Below, piece after piece: positions 52,464 to 62,595 of a stretch of DNA of 64,000 nt. The notes under the pieces are model-generated. The model was given only the letters and a program-made list of their open reading frames with translations. It was not told the origin of the DNA and did not search any database. The stretch's first letter is position 1; each line of letters starts with the position of its first letter. This stretch comes from Sulfuricurvum sp. (GTDB lineage: Bacteria; Campylobacterota; Campylobacteria; Campylobacterales; Sulfurimonadaceae). Where the stretch lies: NCBI GenBank assembly GCA_028714915.1, contig JAQTLL010000003.1, forward strand, positions 1-64,000, in the 5' to 3' direction. Position numbers and translations under genes: made by a program.

Positions 52464-52940
52464 ATGGATTCCTTAACTGATTTTACCAAACGTTCAATTG
52501 AATACGCTAAACTTCTCACCGATTTCAAGCAGCTTCTAAAAGCCAACAGTTTAAAATTCACTATTCAGCGTGAAGTAATTTTAGAGATGCTTTATAATTC
52601 TGACGAGCATCTAACTCCCGAAGGGCTGCATCATCTTATCCAAGAAAAACATCCCGATTTAAACACAGGAATTGCAACCGTTTATCGTACCCTCTCGCTT
52701 CTCGAAGATTCTGAGATGGTGACATCCCTCTCATTTGGAGCGCAAGGCAAAAAATATGAGCTGGGGGCAAAAGATCATCACGATCATATCATCTGCACGA
52801 AATGCGGCAGTATTAGCGAATTTGTAGATGAAGAGATTGAGTTACGACAGAAAAAAATCGCGGAAGAGCTTGGATTTATAATGCAAGAACACTCTATGCA
52901 AATTTATGGCATTTGTAAAATATGCCAAACGAAAAAATAA
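52464..52940 (+). CDS. fur: Ferric uptake regulator Fur
   Basis: About 158 aa from ATG 52464 (GGAAAAATAGCC upstream), a long N-terminal extension as in Campylobacter Fur. DNA-binding helix region TIQREVILEMLYNSDEHLTP and IATVYRTLSLL; metal site KDHHDHIICTKCG; second zinc pair CKICQ. Represses iron acquisition genes when loaded with iron. Placed before lysS-glyA as in other Campylobacterota. Confidence 0.92.
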   Translation: MDSLTDFTKRSIEYAKLLTDFKQLLKANSLKFTIQREVILEMLYNSDEHLTPEGLHHLIQEKHPDLNTGIATVYRTLSLLEDSEMVTSLSFGAQGKKYELGAKDHHDHIICTKCGSISEFVDEEIELRQKKIAEELGFIMQEHSMQIYGICKICQTKK

Positions 52941-52952
52941 AGGGAATTTATT

Positions 52953-54476
52953 GTGACATTCGATAATCAATATATACTTCAACGAATCGAGAAAGCCAAC
53001 CAATTGAGAGAAGCTGGAATTGATCCGTATACTAATAATTCTGCACGCAATACAACTATTGAGAAATTTAATAACGTCAATTCTGATCTTTTTCAAAAAG
53101 AAGACAAACGGGATGAGCATCGTCACTATACTGTTGCAGGACGTATCAAACTCTACCGTTTAATGGGTAAAGCCAGCTTTGTTAAAATCGAAGATGAGAG
53201 CGGAATGCTCCAAGTTTACGTTGCACGCGACAATCTTCCTGAAAATTTTTATAATGATATTTTTAAAAAACTTATTGAGGTGGGTGATATTATTGAAGTC
53301 AGCGGCTATCCATTTGTTACCCAGCAAGGCGAACTGTCGCTTCATGCTGATACCTTAAAAATCCTCACCAAAGCCATTTCACCGCTCCCTGAAAAATTCC
53401 ATGGAATTACCGATAAAGAGATGCGCTATCGCCAACGCTATCTTGATCTTATTATGAATTCTGAAGTACGCAAAACCTTTCATATTCGCTCAAAAGTCAT
53501 CAGCTTAACACGCCGTTTCTTTGAAGACAAGGGGTTCTTAGAAGTAGAAACACCGATGATGCACCCTATCGCAGGCGGAGCCAATGCAAAACCGTTTGTT
53601 ACCCATCATAATGCACTCGGAATTGATCGTTTTTTACGCATTGCACCGGAACTTTATCTTAAACGTCTCATTGTCGGCGGCTTTGAAGCCGTATTTGAAA
53701 TCAACCGTAACTTTCGTAATGAGGGGATGGATGCGACCCATAACCCTGAATTTACCTCTATCGAGTTTTACTGGGCGTATAAAACCTATAAAGATCTCAT
53801 TGAAATCACAAAAGAGTATTTTGAGTATCTTTTCGATCATCTAAATCTTCCTAAACGTCTCCCGTATGGTGAATTTGAGATTGATTTCGACCAATTTACT
53901 GAAATTGAACTGATTCAAAGTTTGAGCATTATCGGTGGCGTACCTGAAGCTATCGTAAATGATAAAGAGGCTATTTTAGACTATTTACGTTCTCATAAAC
54001 TCGAAGCCAAAGCAACCCTAAATTTAGGGCAGCTTCAAGGTGAATTATTTGATGAATTTGTTGAAGCAAAACTGATTAATCCTACGTTTATCACCCATTA
54101 TCCGGTTGAAATTTCACCGCTCGCCCGTCGTAATGATGAGCGCCCAGAACTTACCGACCGTTTTGAACTTTTCATCGCAGGTCGAGAAATTGCCAATGCA
54201 TTTAGTGAGCTTAATGATCCAGTCGATCAGCTGGAACGTTTTAATGGACAAATGGCGGCTAAAGAGTGTGGTGATGATGAAGCCCACGAAATGGACGAAG
54301 ATTTCGTAACCGCTCTCTCCTACGGTATGGCACCCACAGCAGGTCAAGGAATTGGTATTGATCGCCTTGTCATGATGCTGACCAATCAACACTCAATTCG
54401 GGATGTTTTGCTCTTCCCTGCTATGAAACCCCAAAATAACAATCTTAACAACGGAGAACCTAATGAGCTTTCTTAA
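52953..54476 (+). CDS. lysS: Lysyl-tRNA synthetase, class II
   Basis: 507 aa. OB-fold anticodon domain ([20 protein letters not shown]), then class II motifs 1 ([21 protein letters not shown]), 2 ([20 protein letters not shown]) and 3 ([14 protein letters not shown]). Starts with GTG. Overlaps glyA by 14 bases. Confidence 0.97.
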   Translation: MTFDNQYILQRIEKANQLREAGIDPYTNNSARNTTIEKFNNVNSDLFQKEDKRDEHRHYTVAGRIKLYRLMGKASFVKIEDESGMLQVYVARDNLPENFYNDIFKKLIEVGDIIEVSGYPFVTQQGELSLHADTLKILTKAISPLPEKFHGITDKEMRYRQRYLDLIMNSEVRKTFHIRSKVISLTRRFFEDKGFLEVETPMMHPIAGGANAKPFVTHHNALGIDRFLRIAPELYLKRLIVGGFEAVFEINRNFRNEGMDATHNPEFTSIEFYWAYKTYKDLIEITKEYFEYLFDHLNLPKRLPYGEFEIDFDQFTEIELIQSLSIIGGVPEAIVNDKEAILDYLRSHKLEAKATLNLGQLQGELFDEFVEAKLINPTFITHYPVEISPLARRNDERPELTDRFELFIAGREIANAFSELNDPVDQLERFNGQMAAKECGDDEAHEMDEDFVTALSYGMAPTAGQGIGIDRLVMMLTNQHSIRDVLLFPAMKPQNNNLNNGEPNELS

Positions 54477-55710
54477 AGAATACGACAACGAAATTTATAC
54501 CCTATGTGAGCAAGAGCTCGAACGTCAAACCGACCATTTAGAGATGATTGCCTCTGAAAACTTTACCCTTCCAGCCGTTATGGAAGCTATGGGAAGCGTA
54601 TTTACGAACAAATATGCAGAGGGTTACCCGGCAAAGCGTTATTACGGCGGATGTGAATACGCCGATGGTGTTGAACAACTCGCGATTAACCGTGCATGTG
54701 AGCTTTTTGGATGTAACTATGCCAACGTACAACCTCATTCAGGTTCGTCTGCCAACGGTGCGGTGTATGCTGCCCTCCTTCAAGCGGGAGACAAATTGCT
54801 GGGGATGGATCTCAGCCACGGCGGACACTTGACCCATGGTTCAAAGGTCAGTTTTTCCGGTAAAAACTATCACAGTTTTTCATACGGCGTAGAACTTGAT
54901 GGTCGTATTAATTATGATCGTGTTTTGGATATTGCCAAAATTACTCAACCAAAAATTATCGTTTGTGGTGCATCAGCCTACGCTCGTGAGATCGATTTTG
55001 CTAAGTTTCGTGAAATTGCCGACGCAGTTGGAGCGATTTTGTTTGCAGACATCGCCCACATTGCAGGTCTCGTGTGTGCAGGCGAACACCCAAGCCCGTT
55101 CCCTCATGCGCACATTGTGACTACCACCACCCATAAAACCCTTGCTGGTCCTCGCGGCGGTATGATTATGACGAATGATGAAGAAATTGCCAAGAAAATC
55201 AATTCGGCAATTTTTCCTGCTCTTCAAGGCGGACCGTTGGTTCATGTTATTGCAGCCAAAGCAGTTGGATTCAAATATAATCTCTCTCCTGAATGGAAGG
55301 TCTACGCCAAGCAAGTTAAAGCTAATGCGGCAGTGCTTGCCGACGTATTAATCAAACGCGGGTATGATATTGTCAGTGGCGGAACGGATAATCATCTTAT
55401 CTTAGTCTCTTTTTTAAACAAACCGTTTAGCGGTAAAGAAGCCGATGCAGCACTGGGACGTGCAGGGATTACAGTCAATAAGAATACCGTTCCGGGTGAA
55501 ACACGTTCACCGTTTGTAACCTCAGGTATCCGTATTGGAAGCCCTGCTCTTACCTCACGCGGGATGAAAGAAAAAGAGTTTGAACTCATTGCTAATAAAA
55601 TTGCCGATGTTTTAGATGATATTGAAAATGAAGAAAATCAAAAAGCTATTAAAGAAGAGCTAAAAATACTGGCACGCGGATTTATTATCTATACCCAATC
55701 CACATATTAA
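54463..55710 (+). CDS. glyA: Serine hydroxymethyltransferase
   Basis: 415 aa. [20 protein letters not shown] start, [13 protein letters not shown], and the PLP-lysine segment [15 protein letters not shown]. Converts serine and tetrahydrofolate to glycine and methylene-THF. A hairpin TTGCCC...GGGCAA follows the stop (55717-55733) before the DUF1882 gene. Confidence 0.97.
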   Translation: MSFLKEYDNEIYTLCEQELERQTDHLEMIASENFTLPAVMEAMGSVFTNKYAEGYPAKRYYGGCEYADGVEQLAINRACELFGCNYANVQPHSGSSANGAVYAALLQAGDKLLGMDLSHGGHLTHGSKVSFSGKNYHSFSYGVELDGRINYDRVLDIAKITQPKIIVCGASAYAREIDFAKFREIADAVGAILFADIAHIAGLVCAGEHPSPFPHAHIVTTTTHKTLAGPRGGMIMTNDEEIAKKINSAIFPALQGGPLVHVIAAKAVGFKYNLSPEWKVYAKQVKANAAVLADVLIKRGYDIVSGGTDNHLILVSFLNKPFSGKEADAALGRAGITVNKNTVPGETRSPFVTSGIRIGSPALTSRGMKEKEFELIANKIADVLDDIENEENQKAIKEELKILARGFIIYTQSTY

Positions 55711-55764
55711 GAACCATTGCCCCCATCGGGCAAAAATAGAGATGTGATACAAGGAGTTTTTACG

Positions 55765-56307
55765 ATGACATCAATGGATATGAAGCTTATTAAAATAGTC
55801 TCGGATCATTATTGGCTTAAACACGACACAATGGTTGATAAAATTGAGTTCAAAGGACGTACTTTTTTTAATAAATATGAAAAAATCCCTAAAACTCTAA
55901 CGCAAACACTCATTGATCAACATCTGAAAAAACAAATTACTCTCGCTCACTCTCTTATAAATCAGTTTGGTAAAGTTGAAAATATTGTTATCGATTATAA
56001 CGGTACCGATACACAACGTTTCTATCATAAGGCACAATTATTGCTTAGAGAAGAGGGATTTATTAATTTTACCGCTTTTGAGACAAAAACGCCAGGGCAT
56101 TTGCATGTGTATATCCATAAAGGGCACACAACATTGCAAGAAGCGATTCAATTGGGTAAGATGCTTTCATTGAAACTTGCTGCCAAACAGCCAAAACAGT
56201 GGCGAATGTTCCCTGCGGATGATTTACCGTTGGAATACAACATTCTCAATTTACCCTACGAAGTATACGCCAAAGAGCGTGGAGCTTCGTGGTCAAAGCA
56301 CCTATAG
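55765..56307 (+). CDS. DUF1882 protein (Campylobacterota-specific)
   Basis: About 180 aa from ATG 55765, which has GGAG upstream. The protein (MTSMDMKLIKIVSDHYWLKH start) is conserved in this position between glyA and a SPOR-domain gene throughout the phylum and belongs to DUF1882. No signal peptide. Function unknown. Confidence 0.8.
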   Translation: MTSMDMKLIKIVSDHYWLKHDTMVDKIEFKGRTFFNKYEKIPKTLTQTLIDQHLKKQITLAHSLINQFGKVENIVIDYNGTDTQRFYHKAQLLLREEGFINFTAFETKTPGHLHVYIHKGHTTLQEAIQLGKMLSLKLAAKQPKQWRMFPADDLPLEYNILNLPYEVYAKERGASWSKHL

Positions 56308-56316
56308 GAGACTAAA

Positions 56317-57216
56317 ATGGAAGAAAAAAACGAGCTCAATGATATTATTTTAAACAAAGGCGGTTCAAGCTCAGGAAGCAAAAAACTGTTACTGGCTATT
56401 GCAACGTTGACCCTCATCCTTATCATTGTGTTGGTCATCATGAACTCACTCAAAAATGATGAAGTTCAAAAAGCTCCTCAAGCGATTCTTCCGCCAGAAC
56501 CAAGTGCCCCAACGGAAATCATAAATGACCCCCTCTTTGAACCCGTAGAAGTGATTCAAGAGGGGAACGAAAGTGCAAAAAATCAAACTTTAGATCAAGT
56601 AGCACAAAAAATCAAAGAAGAGTCCCTGCAAAATGTCCCTTCCAATGCACCTGCTGTTGTCCAAGCTGCACCTACTGTAACAACTCCTGCAAAAACAACA
56701 GTTCACTCTGCCCCTATTGCAAAAACAGTATCGATACCAATGGCTCAAAAAAGCGCTCCTGAACCAAAACCCGTTGTGCAAAAAGTGTACGCCCAACCTA
56801 CCATTGCAAAGGTTCAAAAAGCTGAGCCAAAAACTCTACAAACAGAACCTGTAAAACAGGAGCCTAAAAAAGTTGCTCAACCAAAAATAGCTCCAAAATC
56901 AGCCACAGAAGTAAAAGCTCCGGAAACAACAACTCAAACACCCAAAGCAGCTGAGCCAAAAACGGAAGTAAAAGCAACACCTATAGCCACAAATAGCGGT
57001 GCTACCTATTATGTCCAAGTCGGCTCATTTTCCAAAGAGCCAAGTAAAGCTCTAATAGACCGTTTGAATGCCAGTGGAATGAAATACACCGCTCAAAAAA
57101 CGGGTGAAACAACTAAGATTTTAGTGGGACCATTCCAAGGAGAAAAAGCCGTACAAGACGCGATGGATAATATTCGCCAAAACATCGAAGCAAAAGCATT
57201 TAAGATAAAGGGATAA
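56317..57216 (+). CDS. SPOR-domain cell-envelope protein
   Basis: 299 aa: short cytoplasmic head, one span (KLLLAIATLTLILIIVLVIM), a long Pro/Ala/Lys/Thr-rich periplasmic linker and a C-terminal SPOR domain (ATYYVQVGSFSKEPSKALID, KILVGPF). SPOR domains bind denuded glycan at the septum, so a division or peptidoglycan role is likely. Ends one base before trpE. Confidence 0.9.
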   Translation: MEEKNELNDIILNKGGSSSGSKKLLLAIATLTLILIIVLVIMNSLKNDEVQKAPQAILPPEPSAPTEIINDPLFEPVEVIQEGNESAKNQTLDQVAQKIKEESLQNVPSNAPAVVQAAPTVTTPAKTTVHSAPIAKTVSIPMAQKSAPEPKPVVQKVYAQPTIAKVQKAEPKTLQTEPVKQEPKKVAQPKIAPKSATEVKAPETTTQTPKAAEPKTEVKATPIATNSGATYYVQVGSFSKEPSKALIDRLNASGMKYTAQKTGETTKILVGPFQGEKAVQDAMDNIRQNIEAKAFKIKG

Positions 57217-57217
57217 T

Positions 57218-58630
57218 GTGATTCACTCTCACCGTTTCTCTCTGGATCAATTTGCCCCAATTGCGGTCTACGAAAAGCTAAAAAGGCTTTTTTCAGGAGA
57301 AATTTCTTTTCTCCTTGAAAGTGCAGGCAATAGTAATGGAAACTATACGATTATCGCATTGGGTGCACGTGAGCGTCTACGCTATGCCGATGGGAAAACT
57401 CTTTATACCAACGCCAACAACGAAAACATCATCTCTCACGAGTCTCCTTTTGAGTTTTTAAAACGCTATTACAATACCATTGACTATGATTTTTATCGCA
57501 CCAAAGCCAAAGAACTCGACGTTGGATACATTGATGGATTTATTGGCTATATCGGCTACGATATGGTTCAGGTTTTTGAACCGACTCTAAAAGATCACAT
57601 GTCTGCTCTTGAAGATCAAACGCATATTCCTGATATGGATTTGATTTTACCAAAATTGGTGGCGGTTGTCTCTCATAAGCACTCGACAATTACCCTTATT
57701 AGTGCCCTATCAGAATTTCAAGACCAATTTTTAACCTTAGAGAATACCCTAAAATCACTCTACCACTATACTCCTCTTTTACCCATTAAAAATGATCTTG
57801 GCGGCGATTTTATCCATACAAAATCGCATTTTTTTGAGATGATTGATGCCTCAAAAGAGATGATTCGAAGCGGTGATGTTTTTCAAATTCTAATGACCAA
57901 TCGCTATATCCGAAATGCTACCGTTGATCCCTTTAGTTTTTACCGTGTTTTACGGATAAAAAATCCCTCACCCTATATGTATTTGATGGAGTACGGTGAT
58001 TTTAGCATTGTTGGAAGTTCTCCTGAGGTTATGGTACGTCTGAGTGATGGGGACATATTGTTACGCCCAATCGCCGGAACACGCAAACGTGGCGGAAGCA
58101 AACAGCGCGATGCCCAACTCGAAGAAGAACTGTTATCCGACCCAAAAGAGCTGGCAGAACATTTGATGCTCATAGATCTGGGTCGAAATGATGTCGGACG
58201 TGTTGCCGCGACAGGGACGGTACGGGTTGAAGAAATGATGCACGTGGAGCGTTATTCTCACGTAATGCACATTGTCTCCGACGTTCACGCAACGCTTCGT
58301 GACGATAAAGATATGTTCGATCTCCTCGCTGCCACCTTCACCGCCGGAACCATGACGGGTGCCCCTAAAATTCGTTCTATGGAGCTTATTGCACAACTCG
58401 AAGGGGTTAAAAGAGGTTTTTACAGCGGAACCATCGGCTATTTTGGTTTTGATGGCAATATGGACAGCGCAATCACCATCCGTACCGCTCTTATCAAAGA
58501 AAATCAGATTATTCTCCAAGCAGGAGCCGGTATCGTTGCTGACTCCGTCCATGAACTCGAATATCTCGAAGTGACCAACAAGCTCGGAGCGCTCACAAGC
58601 ACCCTCGAAGATTTAATCGATCCCTCGTAA
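57218..58630 (+). CDS. trpE: Anthranilate synthase component I
   Basis: 470 aa. Chorismate-binding domain with FQILMTNRYIRNATVDPFSF, RPIAGTRKRGG, MLIDLGRNDVGRVAA and AGTMTGAPKIRSMELI. The N-terminal LLESAGNS segment (feedback Trp site) is present. Starts with GTG after AAAGG. Overlaps aroE by one base. trpG is not adjacent. PabB is the alternative but the Trp-site motif favours TrpE. Confidence 0.9.
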   Translation: MIHSHRFSLDQFAPIAVYEKLKRLFSGEISFLLESAGNSNGNYTIIALGARERLRYADGKTLYTNANNENIISHESPFEFLKRYYNTIDYDFYRTKAKELDVGYIDGFIGYIGYDMVQVFEPTLKDHMSALEDQTHIPDMDLILPKLVAVVSHKHSTITLISALSEFQDQFLTLENTLKSLYHYTPLLPIKNDLGGDFIHTKSHFFEMIDASKEMIRSGDVFQILMTNRYIRNATVDPFSFYRVLRIKNPSPYMYLMEYGDFSIVGSSPEVMVRLSDGDILLRPIAGTRKRGGSKQRDAQLEEELLSDPKELAEHLMLIDLGRNDVGRVAATGTVRVEEMMHVERYSHVMHIVSDVHATLRDDKDMFDLLAATFTAGTMTGAPKIRSMELIAQLEGVKRGFYSGTIGYFGFDGNMDSAITIRTALIKENQIILQAGAGIVADSVHELEYLEVTNKLGALTSTLEDLIDPS

Positions 58631-59421
58631 TGAACATTTTTACCATCTTTGGTGACCCCGTAAGTCACTCCCGCTCACCGCTTATGCACAACACGGTTTT
58701 TAAAGCATTAGAAGTGAAAGCTTGCTATACTCGTACCCATCTGAGGGATGGTTCAAAACTGCGTGATGCTTTTTTTGCCAAGGCTCTATGTGGCGCAAAT
58801 GTCACCGTCCCCCACAAAGAAACGGCATACAGCCAATGCGATGAAGTTCGCGGTATTGCCCGAGAAATTGGTACGGTTAATACCCTTATCCTAGAAAATG
58901 GTCGCTTAATCGGCTACAATACCGATGCCGATGGTTTTATTGCGGCGATTCAATCGTTTGGAAAGCTCTCTACTGCATTGATTATCGGTGCAGGAGGAAC
59001 GGCAAAAGCACTTGCAATTGCTTTAGAACACAACACAATCACCCCAACCATCCTCAATCGCTCTCACGGACGGTTGGAGTACTTTAGAGAAAAAGGGTTT
59101 GACGCCTACGACTGGGAGAGATTTATCCCCCGTTCATTCGACCTCATCATTAACACAACCTCTGCGGGACTCACCGACAATGAGTTGCCCATACCCGCAG
59201 AACTTCTCACTGCATTGCTCGCAACATCTAAAGGAGCTATTGATGTGATTTACGGCAAAGAAACTCCCTTTTTAGCCGAAGTTAAAAAAGCAAAGCTCCC
59301 CTACAAAGACGGTTCCGATATGTTGTTGGAACAAGGGGTGATTGCGAATGCTCTCTTTTTAAAAAATGCTGCTTCAACCCAACAGATTCGACCTATCATG
59401 CAACGAAGCTTTTTGTATTAA
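58630..59421 (+). CDS. aroE: Shikimate dehydrogenase
   Basis: 263 aa. FGDPVSHSRSPLMHN (shikimate site), GANVTVPHKETAY (catalytic Lys), ALIIGAGGTAKALAIAL (NADP Rossmann). Reduces 3-dehydroshikimate. Directly coupled to trpE. Confidence 0.95.
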   Translation: MNIFTIFGDPVSHSRSPLMHNTVFKALEVKACYTRTHLRDGSKLRDAFFAKALCGANVTVPHKETAYSQCDEVRGIAREIGTVNTLILENGRLIGYNTDADGFIAAIQSFGKLSTALIIGAGGTAKALAIALEHNTITPTILNRSHGRLEYFREKGFDAYDWERFIPRSFDLIINTTSAGLTDNELPIPAELLTALLATSKGAIDVIYGKETPFLAEVKKAKLPYKDGSDMLLEQGVIANALFLKNAASTQQIRPIMQRSFLY

Positions 59422-59458
59422 CGCGTTATAATAACGCATCTTAATCAAAAGGCTCACA

Positions 59459-59983
59459 ATGTGCCGTTTCCATCAAATCAGCAATGATGAAAAAATACTT
59501 CTTCATGATCAACTATTGGCTTATGCTGCATCGGTCGGTGGAAAAAACTCTTTTTTAAAACTTATAGAAACCATCAAAAAAACAACCCCTAATCCGTTAC
59601 TTTCCAAAACATCTCTCCTGCGATTTCCAAAAGGGATTATCAAATGGAATAAAACCATCCACCGCGATAATCTGACACTTTTAAGTATACAAATGAAAAA
59701 CCGCAGTGAAGAAAATCAAAATCTCATGGCTCCAAAAGAGCATAAAACCTATAAAAATGTCACCAATATGCTTCGAGCACTGGGAACATTAACGTTTACC
59801 GTTATTATGAACACTGAAGCAGACGGAAAAGGGTTTGAAGTCAAAGCCTTTGATATGCCTGACGAAAATACAACACTTATGAATCCTTTTTTTGAAATTC
59901 TTTTTTTCTGTCCTGTAAATACCACTAAAAAATTACTTAATTTTGAAGAAAAAGAGAACACAGACAGCATCGAAGAAGAATAA
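59459..59983 (+). CDS. Hypothetical 174-aa protein upstream of modE
   Basis: Unknown family. Soluble, basic N-terminal half and an acidic C-terminal tail (NFEEKENTDSIEEE). No membrane span or metal motif. It ends 6 bases before modE and may be in its operon. Confidence 0.6.
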   Translation: MCRFHQISNDEKILLHDQLLAYAASVGGKNSFLKLIETIKKTTPNPLLSKTSLLRFPKGIIKWNKTIHRDNLTLLSIQMKNRSEENQNLMAPKEHKTYKNVTNMLRALGTLTFTVIMNTEADGKGFEVKAFDMPDENTTLMNPFFEILFFCPVNTTKKLLNFEEKENTDSIEEE

Positions 59984-59989
59984 ACAACG

Positions 59990-60760
59990 ATGAAAATTGA
60001 CGGACGTTTTTGGCTCACTAAAGAGAATCAAAGCTTTTTGGGCGTAGGGAGAATAGACCTTCTGGAGTGGATTGACAAAACAGGTTCCATCAATGCTGCG
60101 GCAAAAGAGATGAAAATGAGTTACAAAGCGGCATGGGAGCGTATCAACGGGATAAATGCCTTAGCCGATCAGCCTCTTATCGAACGGACAACCGGAGGCA
60201 AGGGCGGCGGCGGAACGAAGCTGACCCCATACGCCCGTGAGCTCATTGCTACATTCCATCGTTTTAATGAACTGCACCGACAATTTATCGACCGTTTTTC
60301 CGAAGCAGGCAACGATCCCGAACGCCTCGCCCGAATCCTAAGCCGAACCTTTCTCACTACCAGTGCACGAAACCAACTCCCAGCGACCCTAACCTCCATT
60401 AACGAAAATGGTCTCCATTCTACCCTTACATTATCCCTCGCAGGCTCTGACACCCTCCTCTCTACCATCACGGCTAAATCGGTAGAAAACATGGGTTTGA
60501 GCGTCGGGTGTGATGTGTATGCCATTATCAAATCCAGTGACATTAAAATCAGCACATCGGCTTCATCTAATGGAGACAATAGCCTCTCAGGGATTATTGA
60601 AGGGATTGAGCGTTCTGCCGAAAATGTAGAGATTACCTTTCGACTCGATGGAGGAACCCTTCTTATCGCACTTGAAAAACACGATTCACTCCAAAATTTT
60701 CAAGTAGGTGCTCGTGCCTTCGCCCTTATCTCACCGTTGCATATTATTATCGGACTTTAG
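59990..60760 (+). CDS. modE: Molybdate-responsive regulator ModE
   Basis: 256 aa. N-terminal winged HTH (GRIDLLEWIDKTGSINAAAK, MSYKAAWERINGINALAD, TTGGKGGGGTKLTPYA) is diagnostic of ModE. Two C-terminal TOBE/Mop-like repeats (ARNQLPATLTSINENGLHST; SLSGIIEGIERSAENVEITF) bind molybdate. Acts on the palindrome before modA. Confidence 0.93.
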   Translation: MKIDGRFWLTKENQSFLGVGRIDLLEWIDKTGSINAAAKEMKMSYKAAWERINGINALADQPLIERTTGGKGGGGTKLTPYARELIATFHRFNELHRQFIDRFSEAGNDPERLARILSRTFLTTSARNQLPATLTSINENGLHSTLTLSLAGSDTLLSTITAKSVENMGLSVGCDVYAIIKSSDIKISTSASSNGDNSLSGIIEGIERSAENVEITFRLDGGTLLIALEKHDSLQNFQVGARAFALISPLHIIIGL

Positions 60761-60792
60761 AGCGTTTGTAACTTTTTTTAAGTTTATTTTTC

Positions 60793-60824
60793 TATAATAC
60801 GTTATATTTTATAAGATATAACGT
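60793..60824 (+). promoter_or_regulatory. modA promoter -10 and ModE operator
   Basis: TATAAT (60793-60798) is followed directly by ACGTTATAT-N8-ATATAACGT (60799-60824), a perfect 9-bp inverted repeat agreeing with the ModE consensus (CGnTATAT...ATATnACG). The operator covers the transcription start, so ModE-molybdate should repress. The AAAGGA RBS follows at 60825. Confidence 0.85.
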
Positions 60825-60836
60825 AAAGGATTCTCT

Positions 60837-61568
60837 GTGAAATTCAAACTTCTTCTTGCTTCTTTGATATTCACCTCAACCTATTTAATGGCAGGTGAAG
60901 TCAATATTGTGGCAGCTTCTGATATGAAATTTGCACTTGATGAGATTGCTAAAGTCTATATGAGCCGTCACAGTGAAACAAAAATAAATACGATGTTCGG
61001 TTCATCGGGAAAAGCATTTACACAAATCAGCAACGGTGCTCCGTATGATATTTATTACAGTGCTGACATCGACTATCCCAAAAAACTCAAAGTCTCCGGA
61101 CAAGCAGTCGGAGAGGTCAAACCATACGCGATTGGACGTATCGTATTATGGAGCAATACCGTTAATACGACTAAAGGAATGGAGTCGTTACTCTCACCAA
61201 ATATAAAAAAAATTGCTATTGCCAATCCTGAACACGCCCCTTACGGTCGTGCCGCTGTGGCCGCACTCAAATATTATGGAGTATATGATAAAATTAAAGA
61301 CAAACTCATTTATGGTGAAAACATTAATCAAACCGCACAGTACGTCCAGACTAAAGCAGCCGATGTTGCGATTTTAGCCCTTTCTCTTGTATCAACTCCG
61401 CAACTAAAAGGTACACCTTCATATTTAATCCCCAATAATTCCCATCCCGAACTCCTGCAAGGGTATGTATTGGTAAAAAATAATCCTGAAGCCAGAGAGT
61501 TTCTCACATTTTTCGAGACTAAAGAGGCCAATACTATTCTCAAAGAATACGGATTTGTCGTACAATAA
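60837..61568 (+). CDS. modA: Molybdate ABC transporter substrate-binding protein
   Basis: 243 aa with a signal peptide (KFKLLLASLIFTSTYLMA). VNIVAASDMKFALDEIAKVY, FGSSGKAFTQISNGAPYDIY and ANPEHAPYGRAAV are ModA motifs. GTG start. Binds molybdate/tungstate in the periplasm for ModBC, which are not seen in the window. Confidence 0.93.
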   Translation: MKFKLLLASLIFTSTYLMAGEVNIVAASDMKFALDEIAKVYMSRHSETKINTMFGSSGKAFTQISNGAPYDIYYSADIDYPKKLKVSGQAVGEVKPYAIGRIVLWSNTVNTTKGMESLLSPNIKKIAIANPEHAPYGRAAVAALKYYGVYDKIKDKLIYGENINQTAQYVQTKAADVAILALSLVSTPQLKGTPSYLIPNNSHPELLQGYVLVKNNPEAREFLTFFETKEANTILKEYGFVVQ

Positions 61569-61585
61569 TATTTTAAAGGAAAATC

Positions 61586-62380
61586 ATGTTTTTAGAACCG
61601 ATCGATTTTGCTCAAATGTACCGTGAACATAAAGCTAGCACCGATTTCAAAGCTAAAACCAGTACCGATTGGGATGAAAAATCACGTGATATGGCACAAT
61701 CAACAATCAATAGCCCCTACGTTAATGATTTTATCTCCCGTATGAATATTGCAGGAGACGAGGTGGTTTTAGACATCGGGTGTGGACCAGGAGCATTGAG
61801 TATTCCCTTAGCTAAAAAAGTCAAAGAGGTCATTGCTATTGATTTTTCTACACAGATGCTCTCCGAACTCGAAGCTTATGCTGCTCGTGAAGGGATTACC
61901 AATATCCGTACCTTTCACCTAAGCTGGGAAGACGACTGGAGCATCTTGCCTCCAGTCGATATTGCTGTTGCATCACGCTCTATGGAAGTCAGTGACGCAG
62001 AGCATGCCCTCATAAAAATGTCTTCGTGTGCACGCCGTGAATGTTATCTCACCTACAAAGTCGGAGGAAGTTTCGTAGATATGGAGATTTTAAACTACAT
62101 CGGCAAAAAAATAATCACCAAACCCGACTATTGGTATCTTCCGATTCTCCTCTATCAAAACGGTTATCTTCCAACCATCGACTACATCACGACGGGGAGA
62201 GGGAGTATCCGCAGTGCCAATGTCGAGGAGTTCATCGAATCGCTTATTTGGAGTCTTGGAGGGATGGATGAAGAGCAACAAATCAAAGCAAGTGAGTATT
62301 ATGAGCGTTTTATTGTAGGTGAAAATCGACATCCGAAACCTATGCAATGGGCGTTTATTGGATGGGAAACAACGAAATGA
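61586..62380 (+). CDS. Class I SAM-dependent methyltransferase
   Basis: 264 aa. VVLDIGCGPGALSIPLAK is motif I, followed by VIAIDFSTQMLSELEAY. Substrate unknown. It follows modA by 17 bases with AAAGGA upstream, so it probably belongs to the mod operon. Confidence 0.8.
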   Translation: MFLEPIDFAQMYREHKASTDFKAKTSTDWDEKSRDMAQSTINSPYVNDFISRMNIAGDEVVLDIGCGPGALSIPLAKKVKEVIAIDFSTQMLSELEAYAAREGITNIRTFHLSWEDDWSILPPVDIAVASRSMEVSDAEHALIKMSSCARRECYLTYKVGGSFVDMEILNYIGKKIITKPDYWYLPILLYQNGYLPTIDYITTGRGSIRSANVEEFIESLIWSLGGMDEEQQIKASEYYERFIVGENRHPKPMQWAFIGWETTK

Positions 62381-62397
62381 TTACTTTATCTGACTAA

Positions 62398-62511
62398 GCG
62401 TTCGAAAGATTATTATATGCCAATACTGAGATTGATATGATCATCACCTCATCGCCCTATAACGCATACCTTGCCGATATAAAAGTGAGAATAGAACCTT
62501 TATGCGAATAA
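62398..62511 (+). pseudogene. Possible DNA-methyltransferase remnant (motif IV)
   Basis: A start-less 37-codon frame reads AFERLLYANTEIDMIITSSP then YNAYLADI. IDMIITSSPYN resembles the catalytic motif of N4/N6 DNA methylases (DLIITSPPYN) with one Pro changed to Ser. Flanking sequence has no matching frame. It could be a relic of a restriction-modification gene, or chance. Confidence 0.3.
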
Positions 62512-62595
62512 CTAAAGTAGCTGTTTTATGCTAAAATATAAGGAATATTTAAAGAAGTGCATAACTCATCACTATGGACTAAAGGATTCTGCCGT

